Source of the DNA: Porpolomopsis calyptriformis
Lineage: Eukaryota > Basidiomycota > Agaricomycetes > Agaricales > Hygrophoraceae
Length of the DNA stretch: 64,000 nucleotides
NCBI GenBank assembly: GCA_951640195.1
Contig: OX621163.1
Coordinates: 1,922,001 to 1,986,000 of the forward strand
Direction: 5' to 3'
Under the pieces are notes generated by a model that was not told where the DNA came from, ran no database searches, and saw nothing but the letters and a program-made list of their open reading frames with translations. Both the position numbers and the translations under genes were made by a program. This document shows, in pieces, positions 1-11,469 of the stretch; the first letter of the stretch is position 1; the number at the start of each line of letters is the position of its first letter.

Positions 1-1602
1 GGTGGCGTTCATGAAGAAGGAATGTGGATATAACAAATCACATACTTTGCTATCGAATCTCATTAAAGCTCTGTTAAGATATCTAATTTGGCACACTCCA
101 GTAAGTACAAGAACCTGGGAGGTTGAGCTACACGGCGATATTGCGCTAAGACTCGGAGACTTACTAAAATAATGGGATATGTTATCCATTTTGTGAACAT
201 TTCAATCCATTCCATGGTGAGTAGCGTCGACACAGCCTTGGTCGATAGTACTGTAAATCCACCTAGTGCGTATTGTTAGTATTTCACCAACCTTCAGGAG
301 GAATGGGTCAGACCAAACAATGCGCACAGCCCAACATCCACAAAGACCCAGTTCCTGCCCGCTTCCCCTTCTGACAGTGCAGCGAGGACAGCGGCGCCTG
401 CTATATACACACAAGAAAATATGATAAATGAGTGTTGCGAGATGGCGTGGATGAGCGCATCGGGGCCGAGGCGGACGTCCGACATTTTGGCAGAAAGAAC
501 GACGGTAACTGCGCCTATGACAGCGATGAGAACGCCGAAAAGATCCACCTGCAACAATTTGATAAAAAAAATCAGCTTAGATTGTTGCAAATGACAGGAT
601 GGTATTTATTTATACCTTGCGAAATCTTTCGCCTTGCATCAGAGGTGCGAAAAAACAATTGGCTATCAACGCAAACTAAAGGATGCCAAATTGTTATCAG
701 TTTTATATGGGAAGATGGGATGGTCTTACGGTACCCAGTGGAGCCACCACAGAGGCTGGAGCAAATGCATAAGAGATAAAGTTGCCGAGCTCGCCTACAT
801 TCATGAGCAGAAACCCAAACCACCTGGTTGCGCAAGTAGTCAGCATGAGGATTGAATATTGGAGAGCAACACACCATAACTTTGACTTGAGATAATCACT
901 CTCGCTCTCCTCGGCTGACTCTTGCTCTAGATACAGGATTCGTTTGTCGTGGCGTCTTAGATCACCGTTTGAGGTCACTTTTGTAGTAGAGCCTGGATTT
1001 AATGGAGGAACGGGGCCATCGTCATCCCGAAATTCGTTACCGGCCTGTAGTTTGGAGCGGAGTCGAAGAGGAATAAATATTGAAGCAAACGTGCGCTTGG
1101 GTTTGTGTTTCCGATCGGTGTGGTCGACACCAGCAGATGCACCGTAGTTTCTTCTGGAATTACTGGGGGTGTGGAGTAAACGCTGCGTCTCAAGCAGACG
1201 ACGACTTGGGGTTGATCTCTCTCGGAACACATCTTCGTACTCATCGGAATCCGCTCGATCCAGTTGATTACCCTCCGTGAGTTGAGCTGTGTTACGTTCC
1301 CCGATATTCGCATCCATACATCGACTCTCCCTCGCGGTCCTTGCATCTGTTCCCTCGCCCGTGTATCTTCGCGAGGTTGAATTTGTCCTCGATATCTCCA
1401 CTCGCCTGTGCGCAAGTTTCTGTATATTGAGAGCAAGCGAAATGAGAACATTTCCAGCTATAGCCACCGTGATTCCAATGGCGGTCGCAGTCGTGAGTTC
1501 TGGAGGCTCGAAGTCACCGCTAGAGCCATAGCTGAAGAAGGCAAAGATCCAAAAGTCTGGAAACGGAAGACTCTTCAAGACTAGAAAGGAGGCAGGAGAC
1601 AT
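1..1602 (-). CDS. NIPA-like magnesium transporter (DUF803), 3' end off the window
   Basis: Probable membrane magnesium transporter of the NIPA family. Reading leftward, exons are about 1602-730, 675-616, 548-314, 262-165 and 114-46, all joined by in-frame GT-AG introns; the gene runs off the left edge. Exon 1 starts with a hydrophobic segment ending in ALNIQKLAH, followed by a long hydrophilic Ser/Arg-rich insert of about 170 residues, then the family core: LMNVGELGNF, YAFAPASVVAPLGT, ALIANCFFAPL, GERFRK, DLFGVLIAVIGAVTVV, FTVLSTKA. These motifs are typical of fungal DUF803 proteins; magnesium as substrate comes from family knowledge. The long insert in the cytosolic loop is common in fungal members. 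The ATG at 1602 is the first in the open frame, and an upstream leader exon cannot be excluded. It is divergent to the SEC12 gene with about 125 bp between starts. Confidence 0.85.
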
Positions 1603-1726
1603 GCTTATACGGCACGAAGGTATAAAGTATAAGTACGGCCAGCCCCCTAGCTCGTGTGCGTAACTTGGTTGCGCATCGAGGTGTTCGTGGAGGAGAGGTA
1701 ATGTCGCTCAAAAAGGAAATTAGAAC

Positions 1727-3495
1727 GTGTTCCTCCTCAACATGCGCGCTCGACATATTGCACACAGTCTGCCATCCTTTCCGGTTTATTCTTCCGCTTT
1801 TATATCACCCAACGAACTTGTTCTTGGTGGGGGTGGAGGTGCCACAAGGAGCGGGATCAAGAATGCGCTGGTGAGTGGCAACGTTTCCATTCAATGTCAT
1901 CTCATATCGTCAATCCAGAGACTGTATCATGTCGGAGAGGACATGAAACTGAATCTTATGTACGAGCTCGAGTTTGAATTAGGTGAGGATGTGCCAATGA
2001 GCCTGGCTGCACACGGAAAGGTTGGAATACATCCAGTCTCCTCGAGGCCTCGTTAACCCTTTCATAACACTCCCGCAGATGAAGACTCTTGCCTGTGGTG
2101 TGAACAGCTCCGCAGAGAAACTTCAGACAGGAGAGAATGAAAATTGCCGCTTGTATGAATTGAATAACCACAGGTGCGTACCATGTCTTTCTGAGTGAGT
2201 AGATTTATGAATCAAAAGTGCTCTGATATAGCTTGAACTTGCTTGATACACTTCAAACATTGACATCAGACGATTTGGAAGACTACCAAGTGAGCCATTA
2301 GGTACCATCCCTCAATCTATCTCACAGCAGGACAGAAAGTTACGACTATATCTTCGGATGGTACCCTTCTCGTTGTTGCCGGAGGCCACGATGTCAGTCA
2401 TTTCTGGTTCGCAACGTAACGAATTGCTCACCTGTGTGACTTAGTTTTCCCTCCTCGCACACCCAAGCCTGTCACCTGTGTCCCGGTCAATTCGCGTCGA
2501 GAGGGGCGAAATTTATGACGCCACTTTCTCTTCGACTATCGTTAGACAAGTATTGGCCACTCAATTTTGTCCATCTGACGCGTGTAATATTTTTAGCTGC
2601 TTGTTGCTACCACCGTCAACTTGCTCGTTTATGCGCTTCCAACTGAAGCCGACTCGCTACCTGCAACATCTCAGACCAAGAGGAAAGGGAAGCAGAAATC
2701 CAAGTCCCTTTTGAACCTCGAACTTCTTCGGACCGTCGAGCTTCCCACCAAGGTAGGAGGCGCGGAAGGCAGTATGTTCCGTGCAGCCAGGTTTGTTCCT
2801 TCTCCAGCACATTTCCTGGATCTTACGATCGAATCCCGTTAGGTTCCATCCCCACGACCCGACGGTTTTATACACTCTCACGAACACCATTCCTCCACGT
2901 TCTCGAAAGAAAAACCCGGGTCCCAGGCAGGCCTTTGTGTGTAAATGGGACACGGAGACATGGACGGTGGTAAAGGTACGGAAAATTAGCAATCGTGGTT
3001 CAACTTGTTTCGATATTAGGTAAGTTAAGTCTTTATCGTTAAATTCGTCTGATATCTATTTGTGATAGTCCCGATGGCAAATTCCTTGCCTTTGGAACAT
3101 CGGACTACACGGTCGGATTACTGGATGCAAACAGTCTCACGGTATGTGAAATCTTGTTCATTTATAAATTCCACTAATGGGATCACCCCAGCTTCTGGTG
3201 TCCATACTCAAAGCACACGAATTTCCCCCGACAACGGTTCGATTTAACCCAACGTCCACTTTGCTCATCTCGAGCAGCGTCGACAATTCACTTCGGATTG
3301 TTGCTGTACCAGATGCTACCGATGGTCAATGTAAGTTAATTATCCCTATCTGTCAGTTGGCTCAAACCCGGTGCAACCTTTTTGACAGCTTCTGGAACCC
3401 TTATGTCCATCATTGTGATCCTGGTCGCAATTATTTTGGCGATCGCGGTGCAACAGTTGTTATCTTCAGAAATGATGATGGGGATTGCAGACTGA
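1727..3495 (+). CDS. SEC12: SEC12-like guanine nucleotide exchange factor for SAR1
   Basis: ER membrane protein that loads SAR1 with GTP to start COPII vesicle budding (family role). About seven exons give a WD40-type beta-propeller followed by one C-terminal membrane segment. The N-terminus holds FPVYSSAFISPNELVLGGGGG, whose glycine-rich loop is the conserved potassium-binding/catalytic loop of SEC12/PREB. Later pieces include TLTSDDLEDYQ, YDATFSSTIV, MFRAARFHPHDP, SPDGKFLAFGTSDYTVGLLD and VRFNPTSTLLISSSVDNSLRI, all propeller blades. The last exon reads GTLMSIIVILVAIIL and then AIAVQQLL, a transmembrane helix close to the C-terminus, followed by TGA at 3493-3495. Start is ATG 1727 or the in-frame ATG at 1742. 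Convergent with TAF9, with about 110 bp between stops. Confidence 0.88.
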
Positions 3496-3606
3496 GATGT
3501 GGATTTTTCGCCTTCTGCCTGGCAACCCAAAAAGCCCTCCTGTTTGTTTAGCTGAGGTGGATTATGTAGGTCGTAGAATTAGATAAATACTGGTCTCGAA
3601 CATGTC

Positions 3607-4472
3607 CTAATCGTAATCATCCTCTTCTACCAGTTTCCGTTTCGCTCCATTCGAGCTGCCACCTCCGAGAGCTGTTTGAACCTCTTCCATCGCGTCGCTC
3701 TCTTCCTCCTCCTCCTCTTCCTCTTCATCGCCACCAGCGAAGAGTCCATCCTCCTCCTCGGCGGCATCACTCGCGTAGTCCGCACCCACGCCTGCAGCTG
3801 GAGTCCCCATCATATCGATATCGGATGGGGTGGGGATTGCGCTGATGGGAAAGGGTGCTTCCTGCACTGGAATTGCGCGTTCTTGTGATGCTGAGGTGGA
3901 ACTCGGAAGCGAGGGAACTGTGGAGGGAATAGGTGCTTGCTCCATGTCATCATCGTTGTCTTCAGACTCGGATTCTATGATTTCTTCTATGTCTTCGTCA
4001 TAGAGCTTGACGTCAGGGGGTGGTTTGTTGGGCACGAGATCGAAGTCAACGGCGGTGAGAGACTCTGAAGCTGGGGGTAGTCTGACACCGAAGACTTCGG
4101 GTACCGCAGGTAAGGGCACTGCGTTTGTTTGGGCGGCGAGTGTGTGCGTGTACTGTAAGCACGAATGAGCATGTGAAGAGTAGAAAAGTATCGAATCGAA
4201 GCGACCTCTTTGGGTACTCTGCCACCGAATTCCCAGCCTACACGGGCCTGCACGGCTAGCGTAACATCTTCTGGCTCGATTTTGCCCGATCTACCAGCAT
4301 GTTCTGCATATACTACGGCGTCTGAGAGGATCTGTGCGGTATAGCGATGGGAGAACTCGAGTAACTGATGCAACACGCCAGGCTGCACATCCTGTACGGT
4401 TGGAGTAGATGCAAGGAGAAGGGCAATGGCGCGAGCCGTGGGTGGAAGTGTGTCTGCGGTCATGCGAGACAT
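3607..4472 (-). CDS. TAF9: TFIID/SAGA subunit TAF9
   Basis: Histone-fold subunit shared by TFIID and SAGA (family knowledge). Two exons, 4472-4206 and 4152-3607, give about 270 residues. The N-terminal 90 residues form the histone fold (PPTARAIALLLASTPTVQDV, then LLEFSHRYTAQILSDAVVYA and EPEDVTLAVQARV). It is followed by YTHTLAAQTNAVPLPAVPEV, the conserved TAF9 motif after the fold. The C-terminal half is low complexity and very acidic (runs of D and E around residues 140-260), ending in KRKLVEEDDYD. The intron uses an unusual donor GTCGCT after the codons for PKE; the acceptor is TTACAG. Frame and family alignment support this splice. Confidence 0.9.
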
Positions 4473-4838
4473 TGTTTTGAGGGTATATTATGTAATCATC
4501 TTGTACTCACATCTTGACGCACATCTTTTTTTTTTCATCGCTCTGACGATACTGCTCGTAAAAAGGTACCTTCTGGGTGGAAGCACACAACTCAGAACCA
4601 AGGTGTATTTACGAGCAAAGATAAATTGCCAACCTCGTCTCACCTCACCTCTGTCTTGTGCTTTTCACACAGGACGGCTGGATGGTCAACGTAGGCACAC
4701 GCCGATCCCGATCGGAATTTTCCATGAATTACGTAATTATTTTGATCAAGCGTTCGAACGCCACCGTTTCATAACGTCCTGGTAGCATTATCCGCCGATA
4801 CGCTGCGGAAAATATATCCATAATCTTGCCTGACTGCA
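4473..4838. promoter_or_regulatory. Shared upstream region of TAF9 and the bZIP gene
   Basis: 366 bp between two divergent start codons with no credible coding frame. It has a run of ten T around 4528-4537 and a perfect 12-bp palindrome AATTACGTAATT at 4727-4738, about 100 bp before the bZIP start. The core TTACGTAA is the binding sequence known for Pap1/Yap1-type bZIP proteins. Confidence 0.5.
4727..4738. promoter_or_regulatory. Yap/Pap1-type palindrome AATTACGTAATT
   Basis: Perfect 12-bp palindrome whose central TTACGTAA is the known target of Pap1/Yap1 bZIP dimers. It lies about 100 bp upstream of a gene encoding a bZIP of that same class. Binding is inferred from the motif only. Confidence 0.4.
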
Positions 4839-6641
4839 ATGTCGACTGCGCGCGAGGGAAACTCTCGAGACCGTAGTGTCTCTGGAGAAGTAGATGTACG
4901 CCCTCAACTCATGTCTACTCAACTTAACCCACCCATCCTTCAGGACTCTGGATCGGAGGCGGTAGGCCCAAGCAAGCCAGGTCGAAAGAAAAATCCAAAG
5001 TACCAGCCGTCCCTTTTCTTCTCTCCCACCCACTCACCCCTGAAACCAGCTCCCAAGCCGCTCGACGTGACCAGAACCGCATTGCCCAACGTGAATTTCG
5101 GCTTCGGAAACAACAACGGGTTCGTTTGTTTTTCTTTGTGACTTCTGTTCGTTTAGGATCTATGGGCAGATCCGTGACCTGGAAGCCCGCGTGGAAATTC
5201 TTTCAGGAGGCCAAGATGAAGCCCTCACAGAGATCAAGAATATACTCAAAGGTTGATCTGCTTGATCTAAATGTTCACCCCCAAGCTTACTGTGTTCAAG
5301 ATCTGATGAAGGAAAACCAGACTCTTCGGAATCTTCTCCGCAGCCTGGGTGCCTTTATCGGAGAAGGCGCCGGCGGACTCCTCCACAAGATGGGCTGGAG
5401 TATGACCGAGTTTGACAACTTCGTCAACAAGTCAGAAACAGATACAGCTTGGGAGAGTTTTCAAAAGCGGAAAAAAAATCCCGCCAGTCTACCTGTGGCA
5501 ACTGATAACCATACTTCCAAACGCCCAGCCGAGAACGATAATTTGGCCCCGCGTTCCAAAAAATCCAGAGGTCAAGAAGAACACGACAACGAAAGTGACC
5601 GTTCTCAAGATCGATTTAATCTCCTTATGCCCGTGTCTTCAGGCGCACCACCCCATTCCCCAAATTCCATCTATCCCGCTCCTACAAGAGCTCACGAGGG
5701 TAGCTTGTTTCGTGACCTAATGCACGGCCCTGCTGGTTCACCTATGTTTGTACCACCCCCACCCCCACCTCCCGTTTCTACTTCTAGTCCATATAACGGA
5801 GCCTCACCTCCGAATGTCTCAACTTATCAACCTGCATACATGTCTCCCCTAAACATGGCTGTGGATTCCTCGCTACCCTCTCTACCTTTTCCGTCTGGGA
5901 ATGCTCAAGGACCAATGCAGCAAAGGCATGCGCAGTCATTGGATCCAGTGGAAGACGACAGTGACCCAGGTAAAAATGAAGAATATAAGCTTATTCGGTA
6001 GTTTTTTCTCTCAGACCAGAATCGTGCATCTACCTGACTCCTTTCAAGTTATCATCTTGACAATTACAAGAGAAATAGCTCGTATTGTCTCCCTGCATCT
6101 CTTCGGCCAACGCTAGTTCAAAGGTACGCCTTTTGTTTCACTCCAACACTCTCCTAATGATACTATCGCCTATTTAGAAATATTCCCCACCGTTAGAGAT
6201 GACCACTTTCATTCACCTATTTGGCTCTGACCCGTTGTCTCAGATAGTATTATCGATGGTATCCTTCACCCTGACCTGCGTGATCGCATGATCCTTCTGT
6301 CAGGTATTTATTCCGTCACCCCAGCTTCCCACCATACTCAGTATCTTTATCGTCCAGGTCGATTTGATTTGGCGCAGTGCCTTCTAGACTATAAAAATTC
6401 TGTTACAATACACGGAGACGATATTCTTGCCCATACAAATTGGGAAATCGGAGAATCGTGGCTTCGACAATACGGGTTGGTGGTTCTCGTCGCCAAATGG
6501 GACCCGTTTACTGATTCGTGGTTTAGATTTTTAGTCGATCAAACTACTCTTAACATCGCAAACCGCTGGAGACGAGAGAGAGGTGAACCCGAATTGCTTA
6601 TGAGTGAGCTAGCTCCACCGGACCCATCAAATACTACGTGA
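4839..6641 (+). CDS. Yap/Pap1-type bZIP transcription factor with C-terminal DUF3425 domain
   Basis: Probable DNA-binding regulator, about 500 residues. After a short Ser/Pro-rich N-terminus, two small introns join the basic region RRDQNRIAQREFRLRKQQR to RDLEARVEIL. NxxAQxxFR is the Yap/Pap1 signature rather than the Gcn4 type. A leucine-rich stretch (DLMKENQTLRNLLRSLGAF) follows, then a Pro/Ser-rich linker of about 200 residues containing a run of seven prolines. The C-terminal part (LRPTLVQRNIPHHSIIDG, LRDRMILL, TIHGDDILAHTNWEIGESWL) is the fungal DUF3425 domain. Joining the two halves needs a 51-nt intron (donor GTAGTTT at about 6000, acceptor TTTCAAG), an exon with SLRPTLVQ, a 14-nt microexon at 6178-6191 and a 52-nt intron; all keep frame. 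A Yap-type palindrome lies upstream, so autoregulation is possible. Confidence 0.83.
6178..6191 (+). other. 14-nt microexon of the bZIP gene
   Basis: The exon AAATATTCCCCACC sits between acceptor TATTTAG and donor GTTAGA. It is the only splicing found that restores the DUF3425 pattern (Q-x3-PH-x2-ID) and removes an in-frame TGA that would be read through otherwise. The following 52-nt intron has a CTGAC branch point before GTCTCAG. Confidence 0.7.
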
Positions 6642-6791
6642 TCGGAACATGCAGCGACATTGACTTAACGTCGATGTCAACGATGGCTATAGCTAATGAC
6701 AGACTGGTGTATTTTTCCTAATGCCTGTATAGATAGTGTGTTGATAGGACAATGTTGGCAGCGGACAAGTACTCACCTCTGTGAAGTCGGG

Positions 6792-7182
6792 CTACCAGGA
6801 CGCTTTGCGAACGCCAGCCAGTTCACCGTTCAGAGCTTTGAGTCGAAAATTGAACTAAATGCATAATCAGTAGGTTCCAGTTGTCCAAACAAACCTGGAT
6901 GCTCACTCTACTCAAGCGGAATTCGCTTAGGATGCCCCTTCCCCTGCCCGACTCGCAACATCGGTTCTTTACGGTGGTAGGTCGGGTGTACCTCCCAAAG
7001 GTGTTGAGTTGCAACTGGGCCTGATGGCGAACTTGTGGTGAGAGTGCTTCGTTTCGTGCAACGTAGAGGTATGCCCTGCGGATCAGCTCATTGGCTTTAA
7101 CACCGTTTCGTGCCTTTATATCTCGCAAAACCCGGATGTTTGGCATAAGAAGTGTTTTCGGTAATCGCCGGGATATATTCAA
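6792..7182 (-). CDS. MRP2: Mitochondrial small-subunit ribosomal protein uS14m (MRP2)
   Basis: Component of the mitochondrial ribosomal small subunit. Two exons (7182-6907 and 6854-6792) give 112 residues, the usual length of the family. The core RNEALSPQVRHQAQLQLN followed by TRPTTVKNRCCESGRGRG and FRLSR is the uS14 signature, and the last exon ends ELAGVRKASW, the typical C-terminus. The N-terminus is basic and hydroxylated (MNISRRLPKTLL), plausible for mitochondrial import; an in-frame ATG at residue 13 is an alternative start. The neighbouring small membrane protein starts only 33 bp away on the other strand, so both must share a promoter. Confidence 0.92.
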
Positions 7183-7215
7183 CGGGAAAGGCCATTTTCA
7201 TTCTCAGGTTTTAGC

Positions 7216-7455
7216 ATGTCGCTCAACAAAGCCCTACGTTTCACCCAACGTCGAACATTCATATCTTCCCTCTTCGGCTTCACATTCCTTGCAACCATCC
7301 TAACCGTTTCCGCATCCAACATTCTGCCCTGTCCCGCTCACCCTCAAAGGGGCCGGTTTGCGGATGAAGACCCGGGAAAGACGACGATGAAAACGAGTGC
7401 GGTGACGGTTGCGGAGCGGTCTAAAACACGGATGGAGGAATCCGGCCCAGCTTAG
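7216..7455 (+). CDS. Small single-pass membrane protein of unknown function, 79 residues
   Basis: Intronless frame of 79 residues. The N-terminus is basic (LNKALRFTQRRTF) and runs into one hydrophobic segment (ISSLFGFTFLATILTVSA), then SNILPCPAHPQRGRF and a charged tail. A basic leader plus single membrane segment fits a protein of the mitochondrial inner membrane, and the head-to-head position with uS14m agrees, but neither proves it. I do not recognise the family. ATG 7216 is the first start in the frame, preceded by AGC. Confidence 0.6.
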   Translation: MSLNKALRFTQRRTFISSLFGFTFLATILTVSASNILPCPAHPQRGRFADEDPGKTTMKTSAVTVAERSKTRMEESGPA

Positions 7456-7796
7456 CCCATCACACGCTCAAGGGCTCGTCCCCGTGCGCGAGCCATCTGC
7501 CAGTGGCAGACCCGAGAAGACAGACCTGGAGATGTTGTGAGACGGACATGGCGAAGCCCGCGTGTCCATCGGAATACTCAGTTGCGAGGAATAGAATCCG
7601 AACCGGCTGGTGAGGTGGCGAACATGATGTGTTTTATCAAATGCACCGATCGAGCAGGCAGCAGAATAGATACAAATATATTTAAACTACAAATGCTTTA
7701 TTGACGACCAGTGTCCCTGTCGTTTTGATTCCGATAATGCTCTTCTTGTTCCTCGTGAGTCTCGCTGAAGTGCCTGTCGGTCAGTTTGGTGATTCC
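7456..7796. other. Convergent 3' intergenic region
   Basis: About 340 bp between the stop of the small membrane protein and the stop of the MFS gene on the other strand. I see no coding frame or repeat; the part from about 7670 is AT-rich and probably holds the 3' untranslated end of the MFS transcript. Confidence 0.4.
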
Positions 7797-10411
7797 CTAG
7801 ACAGAGAGCACGCACGGCAATGAATTTTCTTGAATAGGTAGACAAGCTAAAAAACTAAGGATGTTGATGGCTACTTGGCAAACGAAGACAGCCCGCAGTG
7901 CGTCCGCGTAAGAATTCACCGCGGCCTGTCTGGTTAAAGGATCGAGGGTGGGTACGATCGTGGTCGAATGGCTGGTGATCGTCAGAAACATGTATTCAAG
8001 TCAAACGGAGTCACTCACCGAATTTCATCAATGATCTACACGATTAAAAGCTGACGTGCGATAAGTTGCGTAATAATGTCATGAGAAGGACATACCTTAG
8101 TAGCATCTGGTCCTTGAATTCGTTTCCGAAGCTGTTGAATTAATACAGTTTGCAAAAGGGCTCCGCTTAGGCTGACCCCCAGGACTTGCCCAGTCGTCCT
8201 GAATAAATATGTGACTAGAGGGGGAAATGTATCAGATCACGCGAATATTTCAAAGGGTTTTACGCGTACTCCCTGTGGCCACGGCCATGTCAGATTTCGC
8301 GACGTTCGAAATCATCGCCTAATAACGCATCAGATCGACATTCCCCAACACCCAACTGTGTGACTGACGATCAACGTTGTCGTTATCAGACTGGCCATTC
8401 CAAAGCCATGGGGAATGAGATCAGCCCATAAATGGAAGGCTGAGGAATTTTCGTTCCAAAGCGCGACCAAAGTGCTGGCAATGATGGCCATCATGCAGGA
8501 TGTTAAAGTGAGGTTATACAGTTTTCCCGTTTTCCGCATCAACCTTTTGAATTCATGGATGGGTTATATCAAAGTAAGTTGATGTATAAATGCGCTCACC
8601 AACCGGCGAACACGCTTCCAATTGACAGAGCGATCTAAGGAATGTGTTGGCTGATTCCTGTTAGAGATCAACTAGAATTTCTCACAGAATGAGGTAACAG
8701 ATGAAGACCTGTAACAGGTCTCATTAGGGTTCATGCCTCGGAGTAAAGGATGATATGCGTACCAGAGTTTGCGGCTGAATCCAACCTCACTGCAGAGAAG
8801 TACTGCATCGATCATATTCAGTAAAGGAACTACTTGCACATTTTGAACTCTATAACTCACAAGTGGGACATTGTAAAGCTGAAGGACAGCACAGTGGATC
8901 AACTATTCGATAGACATGGAATAGCGAGACGACACACCATAGAAAAGGCCGAACTGCTACAGAGGAGGTTTGAGACTGAGACAGCCAACGGCGTCCTTTG
9001 CGTGATCAAGCGCAAGGGCATGACTGGGTGCGATGCCCAGTCTTTCTCGACCCAGACAAAAAGGAAGGTACAAATGAGACTGATGACGAAAAGCCCCCAA
9101 ACGAGGGGGTGCGACCAGCACATTTCTTCCGTAGTTTTGAAACTGACCGCGAGGAGCATGCATCCAACGGAACCCACCAAGGTAAGCGACCCTAAATAGT
9201 CAATGCGGCGAAGCTTGTCGTATGCATTCTGGTTTTTTACGTCATCAGGTAATGTAATGTTTACTTTGGTGGCAACCAGGATAAAAGAGAGGATCAAGAT
9301 GGGAGTCTATTGATAAATAATTTCAATGGTTATGATTCACTCGTTAATGAGGGGACTAACCTGAAGTAGAAAAGCAGACCGCCTGGAGAAATTCGATCTG
9401 AACGGAGGAATATGAAGACGAACAGCAGGCATTTACCATCCAAATACATCATTGATCCATCCTCCGAGGGGACCGCCGAGTCCCGCACCTAACCCATATA
9501 ATCTGAGGCGAGTTGAAGTAAAACGAACTTGTAAAGCTAGTGTACATACATGTTAGCCATTCCCTGATAAAGCCCCCGTTGCTTTCTGGGATTATGCGTG
9601 AGAATCGCGGGAGATAAAGATAGAGCGTTGGTTATAACGTACAAAGGTATTAGATCGGTCAAAACGATGCTGGAGACTGAGGTGATCGAATTAAGCACGC
9701 TGGGAAAAATTATATATTCGCCCCATTCTCACCAGTCATAATGCTATTAATGCAAACCCTTAGCCCTTTACCTATTATAGAGTTTCCAATGCTGCTTACC
9801 CTCCACCGCCCATGCCAGCCAGTGCACGGGCAGCTATGAGTGCCTCCATTGAGGGAGCAATGCCACAAAGTATGGTGCCAGACCCTGGATGAGCAGCTGG
9901 TGAGTGACGTCAATTGAGGAAGAGATCAATAGTCACCAAACAAAGAAAGAGCTAACAAGAGGGCACCCTTCCTGCCGATAATATCTGAGAGTCGGCCTGG
10001 GTGATGCGGGAGTTTGAGACTGTCTGTTGCCAAAATCGGGAATGATTACATACCATAAAGCGGAGTAAAGCAACAAATCGAGAGTAAATAGGATGTCCCG
10101 ATGTAGGAAGCTTGATTGGCTTTATTGAAAGTGCTCCCGATCGAACTCAGAAGGGTTGCGACAACGGTGCCTAGAGGGAATTCCTTGCTTTTACACGACG
10201 AACGCGATGTGGGTTTAATCGACTAACCGTCCAAAGCACCCAGAAACACCCCAGTCCATAAACCGGCGAGAATCCAGAGAAGGTCTGTTCTGGAGAAACT
10301 GTTGAGAGGGAAGGAGTCTGGGACGACTTGTTCATCGGTGACAGTGTCGTACGACCGGGGAACTCCTTGCAGCAGCGACCGAGTTTCCTCGGAAGATACG
10401 GATGGAGGCAT
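7797..10411 (-). CDS. MFS transporter of the Vba/Fnx type (vacuolar basic amino acid family)
   Basis: Polytopic transporter with about ten short introns. The start MPPSVSSEETRSLLQG at 10411 precedes a hydrophilic N-terminus, then the first helix LLWILAGLWTGVFLGALDG and the hallmark TVVATLL, SYIGTSYLLS, FTPLYG and GRLSDIIGRKGALL, which is the loop 2-3 MFS signature of the DHA2-like Vba/Fnx group. Further pieces are RRIDYLGSLTLV, PLRLIT, MRKTGKLYNL, IPHGFGMASL, GVSLSGALLQ and a last helix ALRAVFVCQVAINILSFLAC, ending at 7797. Members of this group move basic amino acids into the vacuole or export drugs; the substrate here cannot be read from sequence. Two in-frame ATGs upstream (10657) would add a poorly conserved leader and were not chosen. 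Confidence 0.85.
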
Positions 10412-11435
10412 GGGGGGATCGGAAGGATAACTGGGATGGACAGTTTTGAAACAGCTTGTGAGGTAAGGGAGGGAATGGGTGGGGCGTATATCTAGGAGAA
10501 AAAGTGAATTTTCCCTTTGAGCTCTGATAAAAGTCAGGCGCGCACGCAGGACATGGACGGCTGTGGTGTGATCTGGGACATAGTGTGCCCGAACACATCT
10601 TGATTTATTTTGTTCGTTCCGTAGGTCATCCCCCGTGTTATTCGGTCTGTTAGTCATTTCCCGGCTGCGTTCGGCACAGCTTGGGGGGATAATTTGACAT
10701 TAACGAGGACGACGGGAGTGTGGCAGGTGCAGGTCACTCTCCGAGGTTACCATCGCTCGTTCCACAGGCTGTACTCGAACCAAGCGCGAGTGATCAGTGC
10801 TCTTTTGACGAGATCATTTCTGGACATTGCCCGTTGATCCAGGAAAGCAGTGAAGGATTTTCAATTAACTCATGGTATGATTGCAACCCCCCTTTTCCGA
10901 GCTCCAACTTGTCCATTTTTCGGGTGAATCGCCTTCGGGACCGTATGGGACATGGACACTCACATTCCTTCACCGGATGGATGTGGTTCACATGATACAG
11001 GAGATTTCAAGTAAGCTCATTCGATTGCTGCATTTTGATGTGTGATATTCAAGAGCTGGGTGCGGCTGTTCGTTTGTGTGATAGATATTGATGGGTACCA
11101 TGAGTGTCCCCATTCCAATTGTTGGGGAGAGTCAGCACCGGAAATGCAGCAGGATTCGAAAGGGGCATGCATAACGATCAGTTAACTCTGTAACCAGCTG
11201 ACTAGGTTGTTTACGGAGCTACATGGGATGGCTGGATTTAGAGGGTTCTGAGATGGCAGCATTCGGTCTAGACGCGCTCGAGATTAGACTGAGGTCAAGG
11301 ACGGTCTAAGACCCGAGCGCTTTACTGCCCTGGTGTCATAGAGCTATCCACGTTCCCGCTCGAAAAGGCAAGTGAGCGTCCGAGGAACTGGAGGCCAGTA
11401 TTCAAGATGTTAAATTCATCTGGCAAGGAGGTGAG

Positions 11436-11469
<34 letters not shown>

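Noticed and set aside
432..855. Plus-strand frames of 115 and 73 codons.
   Set aside because: They are antisense to exons and introns of the NIPA-like gene, which has strong family motifs.
6200..6240. In-frame TGA in the DUF3425 part of the bZIP gene, suggesting a pseudogene.
   Set aside because: A 52-nt GT-AG intron with CTGAC branch point removes it and keeps frame with the family motif.
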